Positions 9,573 through 19,452 are shown, counted from the first letter of the stretch. The stretch: DNA of 64,000 nt from Thalassotalea litorea (GCF_005843925.1 NZ_VCBC01000003.1:62001-126000), one strand, 5' to 3'. Numbers and translations: made by a program. The notes: generated by a model not told the origin, from the letters alone.

Positions 9573-10084
9573 CGAAAAACCATTGCACTTGAGAACTTAC
9601 CGGTCAAGGTATAAGACCACAACAGGTATTCAGGGCATGATGTCTAGGTATGATTGTCTTCAGAATGATTTATCAAGCCTTACTTTAATCGCGTTGTAGT
9701 CAGAATAGAAAAATAGTTAAGTTCATTTCCACCTTTAAGAAACATGATAAAGTCTCGGTGATATATGCGGTATTCATTTCGCTGGAGGCTATTGGTTGCC
9801 GGTAGCATCGTTACTTTGACGATACTTTGCGTCTCAATATAATGTTTATTGATCGCCGCATCAGATTAGCTACGGATTCGGTCGATTTTAAAATATAGTT
9901 GTTTTGTTTCGCAAACTTTCCGCTAATATGAGTTCGAAAGCCTGGTTTAACATCAGGGTTTGATTCAACAATCTTAGCGCTTAAACCTGCTTTGATGAGT
10001 ATATCGTTTGGTTTACTTGTCTTTTCATCTGAATGGTGGGCATTTTAGGTGGCAGGTTAATATGGATTCACGTAGGAGTGATTT
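9573..10084. other. Non-coding gap before the SMP-30 gene, with a possible gene relic
   Basis: This 512-bp stretch carries no convincing full gene. At 9765-9842 a 25-codon frame encodes a basic N-terminus followed by a single hydrophobic segment (WRLLVAGSIVTLTILCVSI). In the neighbouring frame the reading continues for about 18 codons (FIDRRIRLATDSVDF), which resembles the start of a membrane sensor broken by a frameshift. The downstream gene is preceded by a good AGGAG at its start. Confidence 0.3.
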
Positions 10085-11005
10085 ATGGCAATAAATTCTG
10101 CGCGCAAGGCAGCAAATATCAGAAATATGTTCTCAATTAAGGTTGTTTGTTTAGCTTTAGTCTCTTTTACGGCTGTCTCTTTTGAAGTGGTTGTAACCGA
10201 ATCGACAGATTGGACCGAGGCGGGTGAATTTACCACGGGTATAGAAGGTCCAGCCGTTAACAAGGCCGGTGAACTATTTGCGGTAAACTATCAATCTCAA
10301 GGTACCATTGGTCGAGTAACTGGTAAGAATGAAATTGAAAAATACCTCGACTTACCTGACGGGTCTGTTGGCAATGGCATACGTTTTGACCAAGCGGGAA
10401 ACATGTACATCGCAGACTATGTTAACCACAATATTCTCAAAGTAGCCCAAGGTTCCAAAGAGATTGACGTCTACGCACACTCATCGGAAATGAATCAACC
10501 CAATGACATTGCCATCATGGAAAATGGTATATTATTTGCCAGCGATCCGAACTGGGCTGAGAATACCGGAAACCTATGGCGTATCGATCTAAACGGAGAT
10601 GTCGTATTGCTTGAGTCTGGCATGGGGACAACCAATGGTATTGAAGTGAGTCCCGATAACGAACGGCTTTATGTTAATGAAAGCATACAAAGAAAAATTT
10701 GGGTTTACGATTTATCGCCTGAAGGAGAGATAAGCAACAAAAGGTTATTCGTATCGTTTGATGACTTTGGCCTTGATGGTATGCGCACAGACAATAAAGG
10801 AAATCTATACATTGCTCGCTATGGCGCTGGGTTCGTTTTAGCTTTCGATCCTTCAGGAAAGTTGATTCACAAAATTCAACTAAAAGGTGATTTTCCTACA
10901 AATGTCGCTTTTGGTGGGAAAGACGGTAAACAGGTATTTGTTACCATGCAAAAGCGTGGCTCTATTGAAACGTTCCAAAATAATATTCCGGGCAGAAATT
11001 ATTGA
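10085..11005 (+). CDS. SMP-30/gluconolactonase/LRE-like beta-propeller protein, probably exported
   Basis: A 306-residue protein with a hydrophobic N-terminal segment (FSIKVVCLALVSFTAVSFEV, about residues 17-36) that looks like a signal peptide or anchor. Repeated propeller blades follow: EGPAVNKAGELFAVNY, NGIRFDQAGNMYIADY, QPNDIAIMENGILFASDPNW, TNGIEVSPDNERLYVNES and DGMRTDNKGNLYIARYG. The N/D-G pairs and the Asn and Asp residues that line the metal site are those of the SMP-30/gluconolactonase family, so a lactonase role on a sugar lactone is plausible but not shown. AGGAG lies 7 nt before the ATG. It sits beside the halogenase/TonB-receptor cluster and may belong to the same glycan system. 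Confidence 0.75.
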   Translation: MAINSARKAANIRNMFSIKVVCLALVSFTAVSFEVVVTESTDWTEAGEFTTGIEGPAVNKAGELFAVNYQSQGTIGRVTGKNEIEKYLDLPDGSVGNGIRFDQAGNMYIADYVNHNILKVAQGSKEIDVYAHSSEMNQPNDIAIMENGILFASDPNWAENTGNLWRIDLNGDVVLLESGMGTTNGIEVSPDNERLYVNESIQRKIWVYDLSPEGEISNKRLFVSFDDFGLDGMRTDNKGNLYIARYGAGFVLAFDPSGKLIHKIQLKGDFPTNVAFGGKDGKQVFVTMQKRGSIETFQNNIPGRNY

Positions 11006-11030
11006 TTTTTTAAATTGAGATGTCTTGTCT

Positions 11031-12557
11031 TTAAGGCATCTCAGATTTGCAATGTTTATCGATGAAGGATTGATGCGACAGTACCTGTAATGCTGCATTG
11101 TCCAAAGAGTCTTTCATTTTTTGTAAATTCGTTGTGATCATATCCAATGCCGGTAAATTGGCTCTTGGATCGTAGCGCTTGGGCACGATACCAAATGCGT
11201 CATACATAGTTAACCAGCTTGCCGGCTCAAACGACTCATTCTCGTGACTGATGATATGCCCTCGACTCTTAAAAAGGTCGATTTTATGAGACAGGGTCTC
11301 AGGGATTTCCATCGATTGACAGTCTCGCCAAAATTCAGAATCCGTTCTTTTGGACAGCTTATAGTGAAGAATCAAAAAGTCGCGAACATGCTCGACTTCG
11401 CTATTATGTAAACGGTTAACTTCAGCGATATCAGCCGGATCGAATGACATATCAGGAAAGAACGTCAGTAACTTGGCGATGGCGCTTTGGATAAGGGAGA
11501 TACTGGTAGATTCAAGTGGCTCTAAAAAGCCACTCGATAACCCGATGGCTATACAGTTCTTATTCCATATTTGCTTTCTGCGTCCTGGATGAAAGCTAAA
11601 GTGCCGTGGTCGGTTGATTGTTTCACCTTCAATACTGGTTAGCAGTCTAGACTCGGCACTACTGTCACTTTCATATTTACTGCTATAGATATAGCCGTTT
11701 CCGACTCGGTGTTGTAAAGGTATACGCCATTGCCAACCATTCTCATGAGCAATAGAACGTGTAAATGGTGTAGGTTCGTCGGTTGAGCGGGTTTGAATTG
11801 CTACGGCCCGGTCGCAGAATAACCATTGTTGCCAGCTCTCGTAACCTGTTTGCAACGCTTCTTCTATCAATAATCCTTTAAAGCCCGAACAATCGACAAA
11901 TAAGTCACCAGCAATGGTTTCGCCATTCTCTAATTCGAGCGATTCAATAAAACCATCAGAAGTTCTTAAGTTAACCTTTGATACTTTGGCATCGATATGT
12001 TGAACACCTAATTTTAGCGAGAACGTTTTTAAGTAGTTCGCATATAAACCTGCGTCAAAATGATAGGCATAAGAATAATTGGCGATTGGGGTTGAAGGAT
12101 TTGGATGAGGCTGAGCAAATTTGCCATGCTTTGCTAAGACATTGGCAAAACAATAATTCTGTAGTTTAAGATTAAAACCTTCCGTATTTGCCCGATTGAT
12201 ATAGTGATGAAAATCAACATTATCAATTTTCATCCCATAATCAGCAAAAGGATGGAAAAACTCAGATCCTGGTGTGCTCCAGTTCTCAAATTGAATCCCC
12301 AGCTTGAATGAAGCCTGAGTAGACTTGATAAAATCAATCTCATTAATCCCTAATCGATTATTGAAATCGATAATATTCGGGATTGTTGCCTCGCCGACAC
12401 CCACGGTACCGATTTCAGACGATTCAATAACCAAGATTTTTGCTGAACGACCTTGGAAGTATTTCGCCAGGCTTGCAGCTGTCATCCAGCCGGCGGTACC
12501 GCCGCCAACGATTACAACCTGTTTAACTTCCTGTGAAGAGCTTTTAATTTGAGACAT
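11031..12557 (-). CDS. Tryptophan-halogenase-family flavoprotein, copy 1
   Basis: A 508-residue FAD protein of PF04820. The N-terminal FAD fingerprint is VIVGGGTAGWMTAASLAKYF. The lysine equivalent to the catalytic Lys79 of PrnA/RebH is present in QASFKLGIQF. The halogenase motif WxWxIP appears as WQWRIP, followed by GNGYIYSS, and the Glu346 equivalent sits in FLEPLESTSI. The residues that distinguish halogenases from plain monooxygenases are therefore retained. Homologues that flank TonB receptors in sugar-utilisation loci have no proven substrate, so true tryptophan halogenation should not be assumed. It faces away from the receptor gene, with a 659-bp control region between them. No clear Shine-Dalgarno is visible. 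Confidence 0.85.
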   Translation of the reverse strand: MSQIKSSSQEVKQVVIVGGGTAGWMTAASLAKYFQGRSAKILVIESSEIGTVGVGEATIPNIIDFNNRLGINEIDFIKSTQASFKLGIQFENWSTPGSEFFHPFADYGMKIDNVDFHHYINRANTEGFNLKLQNYCFANVLAKHGKFAQPHPNPSTPIANYSYAYHFDAGLYANYLKTFSLKLGVQHIDAKVSKVNLRTSDGFIESLELENGETIAGDLFVDCSGFKGLLIEEALQTGYESWQQWLFCDRAVAIQTRSTDEPTPFTRSIAHENGWQWRIPLQHRVGNGYIYSSKYESDSSAESRLLTSIEGETINRPRHFSFHPGRRKQIWNKNCIAIGLSSGFLEPLESTSISLIQSAIAKLLTFFPDMSFDPADIAEVNRLHNSEVEHVRDFLILHYKLSKRTDSEFWRDCQSMEIPETLSHKIDLFKSRGHIISHENESFEPASWLTMYDAFGIVPKRYDPRANLPALDMITTNLQKMKDSLDNAALQVLSHQSFIDKHCKSEMP

Positions 12558-13110
12558 TTAGTTGTTATTTTATGTGCTTTTAGCACAGGATAAGCGGATA
12601 AAAACGAATGTCAATTCAAAACCATTAGCACCGAAAATAAACGTTAGTTCTATACCTTATTTTTTTGTCTGGTCGTATTAAATTGATTTAAAAGTCATGT
12701 TGACAGAACGTTAATTAGGCAATAGCATGGACGTTCAAGGTTGTGAATTGCTATTGTTGAAAGCGCCCGTTTAGTCTTGTCAGCGACTGATTGGTGAGAG
12801 AGGTACAACTAGCTTGTGAGCATCTGAGTAATGGTTGAGCTGAGTGAATGCATAATTTCAATCAAGTCATAATCATACGGATAACGATGATAAAGTTTTA
12901 ACCTGAAGCGAAAAAGGCTTATATATGGCCTCTAGCGAGACGTGTTTTGCAGAGATTTTTCAAGACGGTTTCTTGATTCATGTTGACAATGGATTGAACA
13001 AGGTTAGTCATGTTTTTCTGTAGATGTGATTTATCACTCAATTAACTAAACAGTGTGGAAGTAATCCGAGTTTTAAATCGGTTGTTAAAGAACACTATTT
13101 TTTAGGGGGG

Positions 13111-13141
13111 GAGTACTATGATTTTCCTTATTTTAGTACTC
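13111..13141. repeat. Inverted repeat GAGTACTA/TAGTACTC with 15-bp spacer
   Basis: Perfect 8-bp arms at 13111-13118 and 13134-13141 separated by 15 bp. The right arm touches the 22-bp palindrome that follows. It could be a second protein-binding site or a promoter-associated hairpin. It lacks a T-run on either strand, so it is not a terminator. Confidence 0.5.
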
Positions 13142-13163
13142 AAATTGACAGCGCTGTCAATTT
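13142..13163. promoter_or_regulatory. Perfect 22-bp palindromic operator (LacI-family type)
   Basis: Every base from 13142 to 13163 pairs with its partner around a central CG step; the core is TTGACAGC/GCTGTCAA. An even-length palindrome with a CG centre of about 20 bp is the usual form of LacI/GalR-family operators, and similar sequences have been assigned to NagR-type regulators of chitin and N-acetylglucosamine genes. It lies 54 bp before the TonB-receptor start. No LacI-family gene is in the window, so the regulator must be encoded elsewhere. Confidence 0.65.
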
Positions 13164-13216
13164 TCAGCGTGTTTATTGAACGTAACTCATCGATATGGAG
13201 ATGAGGGAGACATAAA

Positions 13217-16200
13217 ATGAAACATAATAATATGAATAAATGTTCATTAGCAGTAAAGTTAGCACTGGTTGCAAGTTTAGGCGGGGGATATTCCACCGTT
13301 GCGCTCGCACAGGACGCTAATGTTACTGATGAGAGCGAAATAGAAGTTATTGAAGTAAGCGGTATTCGCGGTAGTACTAAAGCAAGTATTAACCAGAAGC
13401 GTTTTGCAGACTCCCAGGTTGACGGCATCGCAGCTGAAGACATTGGTAAGCTACCAGATGTTACCATTACCGATTCATTACAACGTATCACTGGTGTTCA
13501 GATCGAACGTGTCGCTGGTGAAGGTGGTGTGATTCAAATTCGCGGTCTTCCTCAGGTTGATACCACACTAAATGGTGAAAGTTTTCTAAGTGCGACCACC
13601 ATTGATACCTCAGGTGCCGATTTAGGTGACTTACCAGCACAATTATTCTCAGGTGTTGATGTATACAAATCAGCAACCGCAAGCAATACCGCTCAAGGTA
13701 TTGCAGGTTCCATCGATTTGAAAACCCGTCGTCCGTTTGATCTGGACGAAGGCTTTACCTTTGCTGGCGGCGCGGAAGTTACTTACGGCTCTATCAGTGA
13801 AGAAGCCGATCCTACGATTCACGGCTTAGTGAACTACAATTCCGGAAATTACGGTTTTTTACTTCAGGCAGTAGCGACTGATGTTACCCTGGCAACTGAC
13901 TATAACGGTTATAACGATACGTCGGAAAATGGTGGTCTAGGTTGGACCAACAATAACCATACATGGGGCGGTACGCCTTTGGATGGTTCCGAAGATTATC
14001 ATGTTATCCCGCACGGTTTTACGGCGTTTAATAAAACTGAAGAACGCGAGCGTAATGCTTTGCATTTAAGCTTCCAGGCAGAATTAGGTGAAGGTTTCAC
14101 ATTAACTGCGGAACACATGTATACCGAGCAAGAGCGTTTCAATGCCCGTCGTGGTTTTAACCACAACAGTCGCTGGCAGACGTTTGCGGGTTACGCCTAT
14201 GCAGACGGTTTTACTGGTGATGAGTTTACCGATGGTGCTGGCAATAACTGGGTTGGTGTAGATGGTTATCAAGCGCTTCCATATCGTTTACAGTCTTTTA
14301 CTCAGGTAAACGTGAATGAAGAAGTATCCAACAACTTTAACCTTGAGCTTGATTACGATAACGGCGGTGCATTAACCGGTGGTATTCGTTTTACATCTGC
14401 ACATGCAACAGCCTCAATGCGTCATGCATACGGTGAAGGCGATATCTTAAGCATTGATGAAGGTACGCTAGTCACTGGTCCTGGTGGCTTCTTGCCGGCA
14501 CAGTATTGTAACAATGGTGAAGAAATCGTTGGTGATAACGGTGGATGTTACGGTCAGTACTCTCAGGGTATCCAGGATTCCGAATTTTTAATTGGTTGGG
14601 ACGCATCTGGTGAGCACCCTCACTTTAGCGGTTTTGATCAAATGGTTGATGGCGGTAAAGGCGTAAGATCTGTTGGCGATTACATGGCAGATCTGGATTC
14701 TTATCATATTGGTGCTTTTTCTTCGGAAGGTAACACCGATGACAAAGGTAAGATACAGACGTTTAGTACTGCCTGGAACTACGCCTTTGACGATGGCATT
14801 TTAACCAGTGTTGATTTTGGTGTACGTTACAGCAAGCGCACCGTGGATCATGATCAGTTTACTTACACGTCAGAATTTGGCGACGGTTGTGATATTGCTC
14901 AATGGAAAGCGGTTGACCAAACGTATATCGGTGCTGCAGAAGGTGACCCTTGTTATCAAGTATCTGGTACCGGTGAAAATATCGGCGGTGTTTGGACGCC
15001 ATATACCTTGTTACCACCAACGCGTTTAGATCAACACACCACAGTGTCTTATCAAACTGACTTTGGTGGCGTAACGGGTATTCCGGGTGTTTGGTCTATC
15101 GACCCATCTAACTTCCGTGATCCGCGTCAATGGCATTTAGATACCTTTGGTAATGTTCAGCGTACCGAAAATGGTGGCCGTACTTATGATGTAGGTTTAG
15201 ATGAGCTTAGCTACTATCTACAAGCGAACTTCGAGTGGGAAGCATTGTCCGGTAACGTTGGCGTAAAAGTGATTGAAACTGACTTGTACGTTAAACAAAA
15301 CCTGGTAGGCCCTAACTTACCTCATTCTGGCTTAGGCCCGGATATCGGCGATAGCGTTACGGAAAGAGATTATTCTGACGTATTACCATCTGTGAATTTA
15401 GCGTACGGTGTTACTGACGACATTATTGTTCGTGCCGCGTATTCTGAAAACATGCAGCCACTTAACCTTGCCCAGTGGGGTGACGGTAAGTCGGTAGGTT
15501 TAGTATTCGATGATGAATGTAACTGTATGCGTGTGGTTAACGGTACATTAAACGGTAACCCTGAGCTTGATCCATGGCGTTCAACTAACTGGTCATTATC
15601 CGGTGAGTGGTACATTGGCGAAGCGTCAATGGCGTTCCTTTCAACCTATAAAATTGAAATTGAAAGCTTTACACAAGCCGATACTATTATGGTTGATGAG
15701 CCAGATTCTGATGGTGTAAGACGTGGTCCTTGGCCTTTCACTGCTAATGTTCAAGGTGAAGGTGGCGATGTTTCCGGTTATGAAGTTGGTGCTCGCTTAG
15801 CGTTAAGTGACTTCTTAGGTGATAGCGGCTTCTTCTCGTCGTTCGGTTTTGATGCAAACTACACGTATAGTGATAGTTCTCAACAGGCCAAAGATGTATT
15901 TGGTAAAGATTTACCATTCGTTGGTATGTCAAAAGATACTTACAACCTTGTCGGTTGGTATGAAAACGATAGCTTTTCAGCGCGTATTGCCTGGAACTCT
16001 CGTAGTCCTCGTTTGATTACTCCAGGTAACGCTGGAACGGGCGGTCAGTCATTGTATCAGGATGACTACTCACAGGTAGATGTAAGCGTTAACTATGACT
16101 TTAACGAAAACATCAGCGTTTACGTGAATGGCTCGAACATTACCGAAGAATACCAACAAACTTACGTAGAATTCCCAGGCCAGAAAGCCTTCCAGAATGT

Positions 16201-16243
16201 TTACGAAGCGCGTTGGAGCGTAGGTACTCGCGTTCAGTTTTAA
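13217..16243 (+). CDS. TonB-dependent receptor, TIGR01782 type (glycan uptake)
   Basis: A 1008-residue outer-membrane receptor that would import an oligosaccharide or similar ligand using TonB energy. A signal peptide ends near residue 32 (TVALAQ). The probable TonB box region EIEVIEVSGIRGS follows, then the plug domain (DVTITDSLQRITGVQIERVAGEGGVIQIRGL), and the barrel to a C-terminal aromatic ending (RWSVGTRVQF). The plug wording IRGSTKASINQKR and DIGKLPD is characteristic of the Xanthomonas/Caulobacter-type receptors (TIGR01782) linked to plant or chitin glycan loci. GAGGGAG precedes the ATG by 7 nt. Upstream lies the 22-bp palindrome, and two halogenase-like genes follow in the same direction. 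With the nearby GH20, chitin-derived N-acetylglucosamine oligomers are a fair guess for the ligand. Confidence 0.9.
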   Translation: MKHNNMNKCSLAVKLALVASLGGGYSTVALAQDANVTDESEIEVIEVSGIRGSTKASINQKRFADSQVDGIAAEDIGKLPDVTITDSLQRITGVQIERVAGEGGVIQIRGLPQVDTTLNGESFLSATTIDTSGADLGDLPAQLFSGVDVYKSATASNTAQGIAGSIDLKTRRPFDLDEGFTFAGGAEVTYGSISEEADPTIHGLVNYNSGNYGFLLQAVATDVTLATDYNGYNDTSENGGLGWTNNNHTWGGTPLDGSEDYHVIPHGFTAFNKTEERERNALHLSFQAELGEGFTLTAEHMYTEQERFNARRGFNHNSRWQTFAGYAYADGFTGDEFTDGAGNNWVGVDGYQALPYRLQSFTQVNVNEEVSNNFNLELDYDNGGALTGGIRFTSAHATASMRHAYGEGDILSIDEGTLVTGPGGFLPAQYCNNGEEIVGDNGGCYGQYSQGIQDSEFLIGWDASGEHPHFSGFDQMVDGGKGVRSVGDYMADLDSYHIGAFSSEGNTDDKGKIQTFSTAWNYAFDDGILTSVDFGVRYSKRTVDHDQFTYTSEFGDGCDIAQWKAVDQTYIGAAEGDPCYQVSGTGENIGGVWTPYTLLPPTRLDQHTTVSYQTDFGGVTGIPGVWSIDPSNFRDPRQWHLDTFGNVQRTENGGRTYDVGLDELSYYLQANFEWEALSGNVGVKVIETDLYVKQNLVGPNLPHSGLGPDIGDSVTERDYSDVLPSVNLAYGVTDDIIVRAAYSENMQPLNLAQWGDGKSVGLVFDDECNCMRVVNGTLNGNPELDPWRSTNWSLSGEWYIGEASMAFLSTYKIEIESFTQADTIMVDEPDSDGVRRGPWPFTANVQGEGGDVSGYEVGARLALSDFLGDSGFFSSFGFDANYTYSDSSQQAKDVFGKDLPFVGMSKDTYNLVGWYENDSFSARIAWNSRSPRLITPGNAGTGGQSLYQDDYSQVDVSVNYDFNENISVYVNGSNITEEYQQTYVEFPGQKAFQNVYEARWSVGTRVQF

Positions 16244-16266
16244 TCAAACCTAGTGTTTTGAAATGT

Positions 16267-16302
16267 AAAACCGTTACCTGATTTTTAGGTAGCGGTTTTT
16301 TT
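16267..16302 (+). terminator. Rho-independent terminator after the TonB receptor
   Basis: An 11-bp stem with one mismatch (AACCGTTACCT at 16269-16279 with AGGTAGCGGTT at 16287-16297) and a 7-nt loop is followed by a run of T. The halogenase genes downstream must therefore be transcribed by read-through or from their own promoter in 16303-16375. Confidence 0.75.
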
Positions 16303-16375
16303 ACCGTAACTTTTTCATTCACATTTTGAACGTAAGAAGTTAGGGTAAAAATATAGTTTCAGATTGCGGTATGTT

Positions 16376-17887
16376 ATGGTTTCTATAACAAAAAAAATAA
16401 ACTCAATTCTTATTGTTGGTGGCGGTACTTCTGGCTGGATGACGGCGGCGGCACTTAGTCATCATTTTCAAAAATCTAATGTTTCCATTACCTTGGTTGA
16501 ATCCAGCCAACTTGGCACCATAGGAGTAGGCGAAGCCACGATCCCGACATTGCGCCGTTTTTATCAAAAACTAGGCCTGACGGATTTGGATGTATTAAAG
16601 GCGACCAGTGCTACCTGTAAACTCGGTATTGAGTTTAAAGACTGGTACAAGCCAGGTTCCTCGTTTATCCATCCATTTGGCTTGTTCGGACAAGGCACTC
16701 AACAGGTTGATTTTCATCATTATTGGCTGCGCGCTAAACAACATGGTGATAGCTCCGAATTAGCCGACTATTCTCTGGGTGTTAGTCTAGCCCAGCAAAA
16801 TAAATTTAAGCTTCCCGCTCAAAAACCGAAAAGTCAGTTGGAAGTCTTTGATTGGGCGCTACATTTTGATGCCGCCAAATTTGCCGAGTTAATGCGAGAT
16901 TATGCCCAAAATCATGGCGTTAAATTAATTGACGATAAAATCATTGACGTTGATTTAAATTCTGTAGGCGAAATAGACTCGGTTACTTTGGAAAGCAAGG
17001 GCCATATTTCCGCCGATCTCTTTATTGATTGCTCTGGTTTTAAAGGGTTACTTATCAATCAAACGCTGAAAACTGAGTATATTGACTGGAGTCAGTGGCT
17101 CGTTTGTGATCGCGCCGTTGCCGTACAATCCAAATCGGTATCGGAACCATTAGCACGAACTGTAGCGCAGGCTCATGGCGCCGGTTGGCAATGGAAAATA
17201 CCCTTGCAGCACCGAACCGGAAATGGTCATGTCTATTCGAGTCAATACATTTCTGAGGATGAAGCAACCACAATACTACTCGAAAATGTTGAAGGAGAGT
17301 TGCTACAGGATCCTAGGCATTTTTCATTTGTTCCGGGAAGAAGGGAGAAAGCCTGGAATAAAAATTGTATCGCCGTAGGGCTATCTTCCGGCTTTCTAGA
17401 GCCATTAGAAAGTACCAGTATCGCCCTGGTAGAAACGGCTATCGAAAAAATAATTCTGTCATTGCCAAAACCGGAATACTCCAATAAAGAAGTCGCACGC
17501 TTTAATGAGGTGACTGCGTTAGAATATGAACGAGTAAGGGATTTCATCATTCTGCACTACAAAGCCACCCAGCGAGATGATTCTCCAATGTGGCGTTATT
17601 GTCAAAACATGGCGATTCCAAAGACTCTGGAAGAAAAATACTCTCGATATAAAGAGTGTGGTGACATTCTTCGTTACCCATGGGATATCTTTGGCAAAGA
17701 TAGTTGGCTAGCCATTTTTTCAGGTTTTCATATATTCCCTAATACGTACAATTCGCAAGCGGAAAATATGCCGTTAGAATATTTGCAGCAAAACCTTAGC
17801 TATATGAAAAAACGGGTAGCTGAGCAAATGGAATCGGCTGAAAGTCACACCGAATTTCTTCGGGTTAATTGCAAAATAGATATTTAA
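16376..17887 (+). CDS. Tryptophan-halogenase-family flavoprotein, copy 2
   Basis: A PF04820 flavoprotein of 503 residues from the ATG at 16376. The frame also opens at a TTG at 16364, but the ATG places the FAD fingerprint (ILIVGGGTSGWMTAAALSHHF) at the normal distance from the N-terminus. The catalytic-lysine segment is TCKLGIEF, the halogenase motif is WQWKIP in GAGWQWKIPLQHRTGNG, and the Glu is in FLEPLESTSI. It follows the receptor after a terminator and is followed 16 bp later by copy 3, so copies 2 and 3 form a tandem pair. Its relation to copy 1 is close in motif layout (SFIHPFGLFG versus FFHPFADYG). The substrate is unknown. Confidence 0.85.
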   Translation: MVSITKKINSILIVGGGTSGWMTAAALSHHFQKSNVSITLVESSQLGTIGVGEATIPTLRRFYQKLGLTDLDVLKATSATCKLGIEFKDWYKPGSSFIHPFGLFGQGTQQVDFHHYWLRAKQHGDSSELADYSLGVSLAQQNKFKLPAQKPKSQLEVFDWALHFDAAKFAELMRDYAQNHGVKLIDDKIIDVDLNSVGEIDSVTLESKGHISADLFIDCSGFKGLLINQTLKTEYIDWSQWLVCDRAVAVQSKSVSEPLARTVAQAHGAGWQWKIPLQHRTGNGHVYSSQYISEDEATTILLENVEGELLQDPRHFSFVPGRREKAWNKNCIAVGLSSGFLEPLESTSIALVETAIEKIILSLPKPEYSNKEVARFNEVTALEYERVRDFIILHYKATQRDDSPMWRYCQNMAIPKTLEEKYSRYKECGDILRYPWDIFGKDSWLAIFSGFHIFPNTYNSQAENMPLEYLQQNLSYMKKRVAEQMESAESHTEFLRVNCKIDI

Positions 17888-17903
17888 AGTCAGGTAGTTA
17901 TAA

Positions 17904-19427
17904 ATGAACGTTACCGAAAACCCAATAAAAAAATTTGTGATTGTCGGCGGAGGCACGGCGGGTTGGATTGCTGCCGCTACCTTGAGTAAATCGTTACAAG
18001 GGTCTGATACTGAAATTGAATTGGTTGAATCCGATGAAATCGGCATTATTGGTGTTGGTGAAGCGACGATTCCCCCACTTCTAGCCATCCTGGAAAGCTT
18101 AAACATTGATTTGGCTGAATTTATCAAAGCAACACAATCAACATTTAAATGGGGCATAAAGTTTGAAGACTGGAACCGGCTAGGGGAGTCGTACTTCCAC
18201 CCATTTGGAACGCTAGGACGACCTATTGATGGTAATGATTTTTATCAGTGTTGGCTTAAGTCGCGAGCGCAGGGAGATAATACACCGCTTATGGCGCATT
18301 CGCCAGAAGCGGTATTGTCAGAACATGGCAAATTTTTCCTGCCGTTTGAAGCTCGCAACACACCATTGCAGGCCGCTCAATATGCGCTGCATTTAGATTC
18401 AGGCCTGGTTGGTAAGTATTTACGCACCTATGCCGAATCGCTCGGTGTTAAACGCACCGAAGGGATGATTGAGTGTGTGCAGCAACACCCGGATGGCGCG
18501 ATAAAAAGTGTTGAACTGAAAAATGGCAAACAAATTGGTGGTGACTTTTTTATAGACTGCTCAGGTTTCAGAGGGTTATTGATAGGGCAAACCTTAGGCA
18601 ATGGGTATGAAGATTGGTCCGAGTACTTACCGTGTGACAGAGCCGTTACCCTGCAAACCAAAGGCGCTGATGAGATCACCCCGTATACCATCGCCAAGGC
18701 GCAAAAAGCAGGGTGGACGTGGCGCATTCCGTTGCAACATCGAACAGGTAATGGTTATGTGTATTGCAGTAAACACATCAGTGATGAGGAAGCGACAGAA
18801 ACACTGTTAAACCATGTTGAAGGCGAGATATTAACAGAACCTAAGGTGATACCTTTCACCACCGGCATTCGTGATAAAGCCTGGGACAAAAACTGTCTTG
18901 CACTAGGTTTAGCGCAAGGCTTTCTCGAACCATTAGAGTCAACTGCAATCCACTTGGTGTCGAAAACCATGGCATTTTTTCTGAGAATGTTACCGGACAA
19001 TATGCCTAATCAAGTATTAATCAATGAATTCAATCGTCGTGTTAAAGCCGATTATGAAGAAATCCGCGATTTTCTGGTGCTCCATTATTGCCTGACAGAG
19101 CGCGATGATTCTCCATTCTGGCAATATTGCAAAGATATGCCGATCCCGGCATCGCTGCAACAGAAAATCGATTTCTTTAACGTCGCAGGTGGTCTGATCC
19201 CGGGAACTGAAGTTTTATTCCAGGCAACCAGTTGGTATGCCGTTTTTGATGGTATGGGGGTTGTGCCATCACGTTACAATCCGGTGCTTGATGCCATTGA
19301 TTATCCGAAATTAAAAATGAGTATGGATAAGGGCAAGCAGGCGATTGTGAACATAGTGCAAAAACAACCGACTCACCGCGCGTTTATCGAACAATACTGT
19401 CCGGCCAAGGATATGCCACCTGGATAG
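17904..19427 (+). CDS. Tryptophan-halogenase-family flavoprotein, copy 3
   Basis: A 507-residue PF04820 flavoprotein with FAD motif FVIVGGGTAGWIAAATLSKS, lysine segment STFKWGIKF, halogenase motif WTWRIP, and GFLEPLESTAIHL around the catalytic Glu. All key positions are intact. The segment YFHPFGTLGRPIDGNDF differs from copies 1 and 2 more than those differ from each other, which suggests an older duplication with a different specificity. The gene starts 16 bp after copy 2, with AGGT upstream of the ATG. Its mRNA ends at a strong bidirectional hairpin. Confidence 0.85.
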   Translation: MNVTENPIKKFVIVGGGTAGWIAAATLSKSLQGSDTEIELVESDEIGIIGVGEATIPPLLAILESLNIDLAEFIKATQSTFKWGIKFEDWNRLGESYFHPFGTLGRPIDGNDFYQCWLKSRAQGDNTPLMAHSPEAVLSEHGKFFLPFEARNTPLQAAQYALHLDSGLVGKYLRTYAESLGVKRTEGMIECVQQHPDGAIKSVELKNGKQIGGDFFIDCSGFRGLLIGQTLGNGYEDWSEYLPCDRAVTLQTKGADEITPYTIAKAQKAGWTWRIPLQHRTGNGYVYCSKHISDEEATETLLNHVEGEILTEPKVIPFTTGIRDKAWDKNCLALGLAQGFLEPLESTAIHLVSKTMAFFLRMLPDNMPNQVLINEFNRRVKADYEEIRDFLVLHYCLTERDDSPFWQYCKDMPIPASLQQKIDFFNVAGGLIPGTEVLFQATSWYAVFDGMGVVPSRYNPVLDAIDYPKLKMSMDKGKQAIVNIVQKQPTHRAFIEQYCPAKDMPPG

Positions 19428-19452
19428 CAGTCGTTAGTTTTTATATACAATA

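Larger units (their letters stand above)
12558..13216. promoter_or_regulatory. Long control region between halogenase copy 1 and the TonB receptor
   Basis: No gene is seen in these 659 bp. The right end holds two abutting dyads (13111-13141 and 13142-13163, listed separately) and a good GAGGGAG ribosome site before 13217. At 12697-12702 a TTGACA is followed 17 bp later by TAGCAT, a possible weak plus-strand promoter far upstream of the receptor gene. The rest shows no recognisable structure. Confidence 0.45.

Noticed and set aside
11031..19427. Halogenated natural-product (NRPS/PKS or RiPP) cluster
   Set aside because: No NRPS, PKS, precursor peptide or flavin reductase gene is nearby; the context is glycan uptake.
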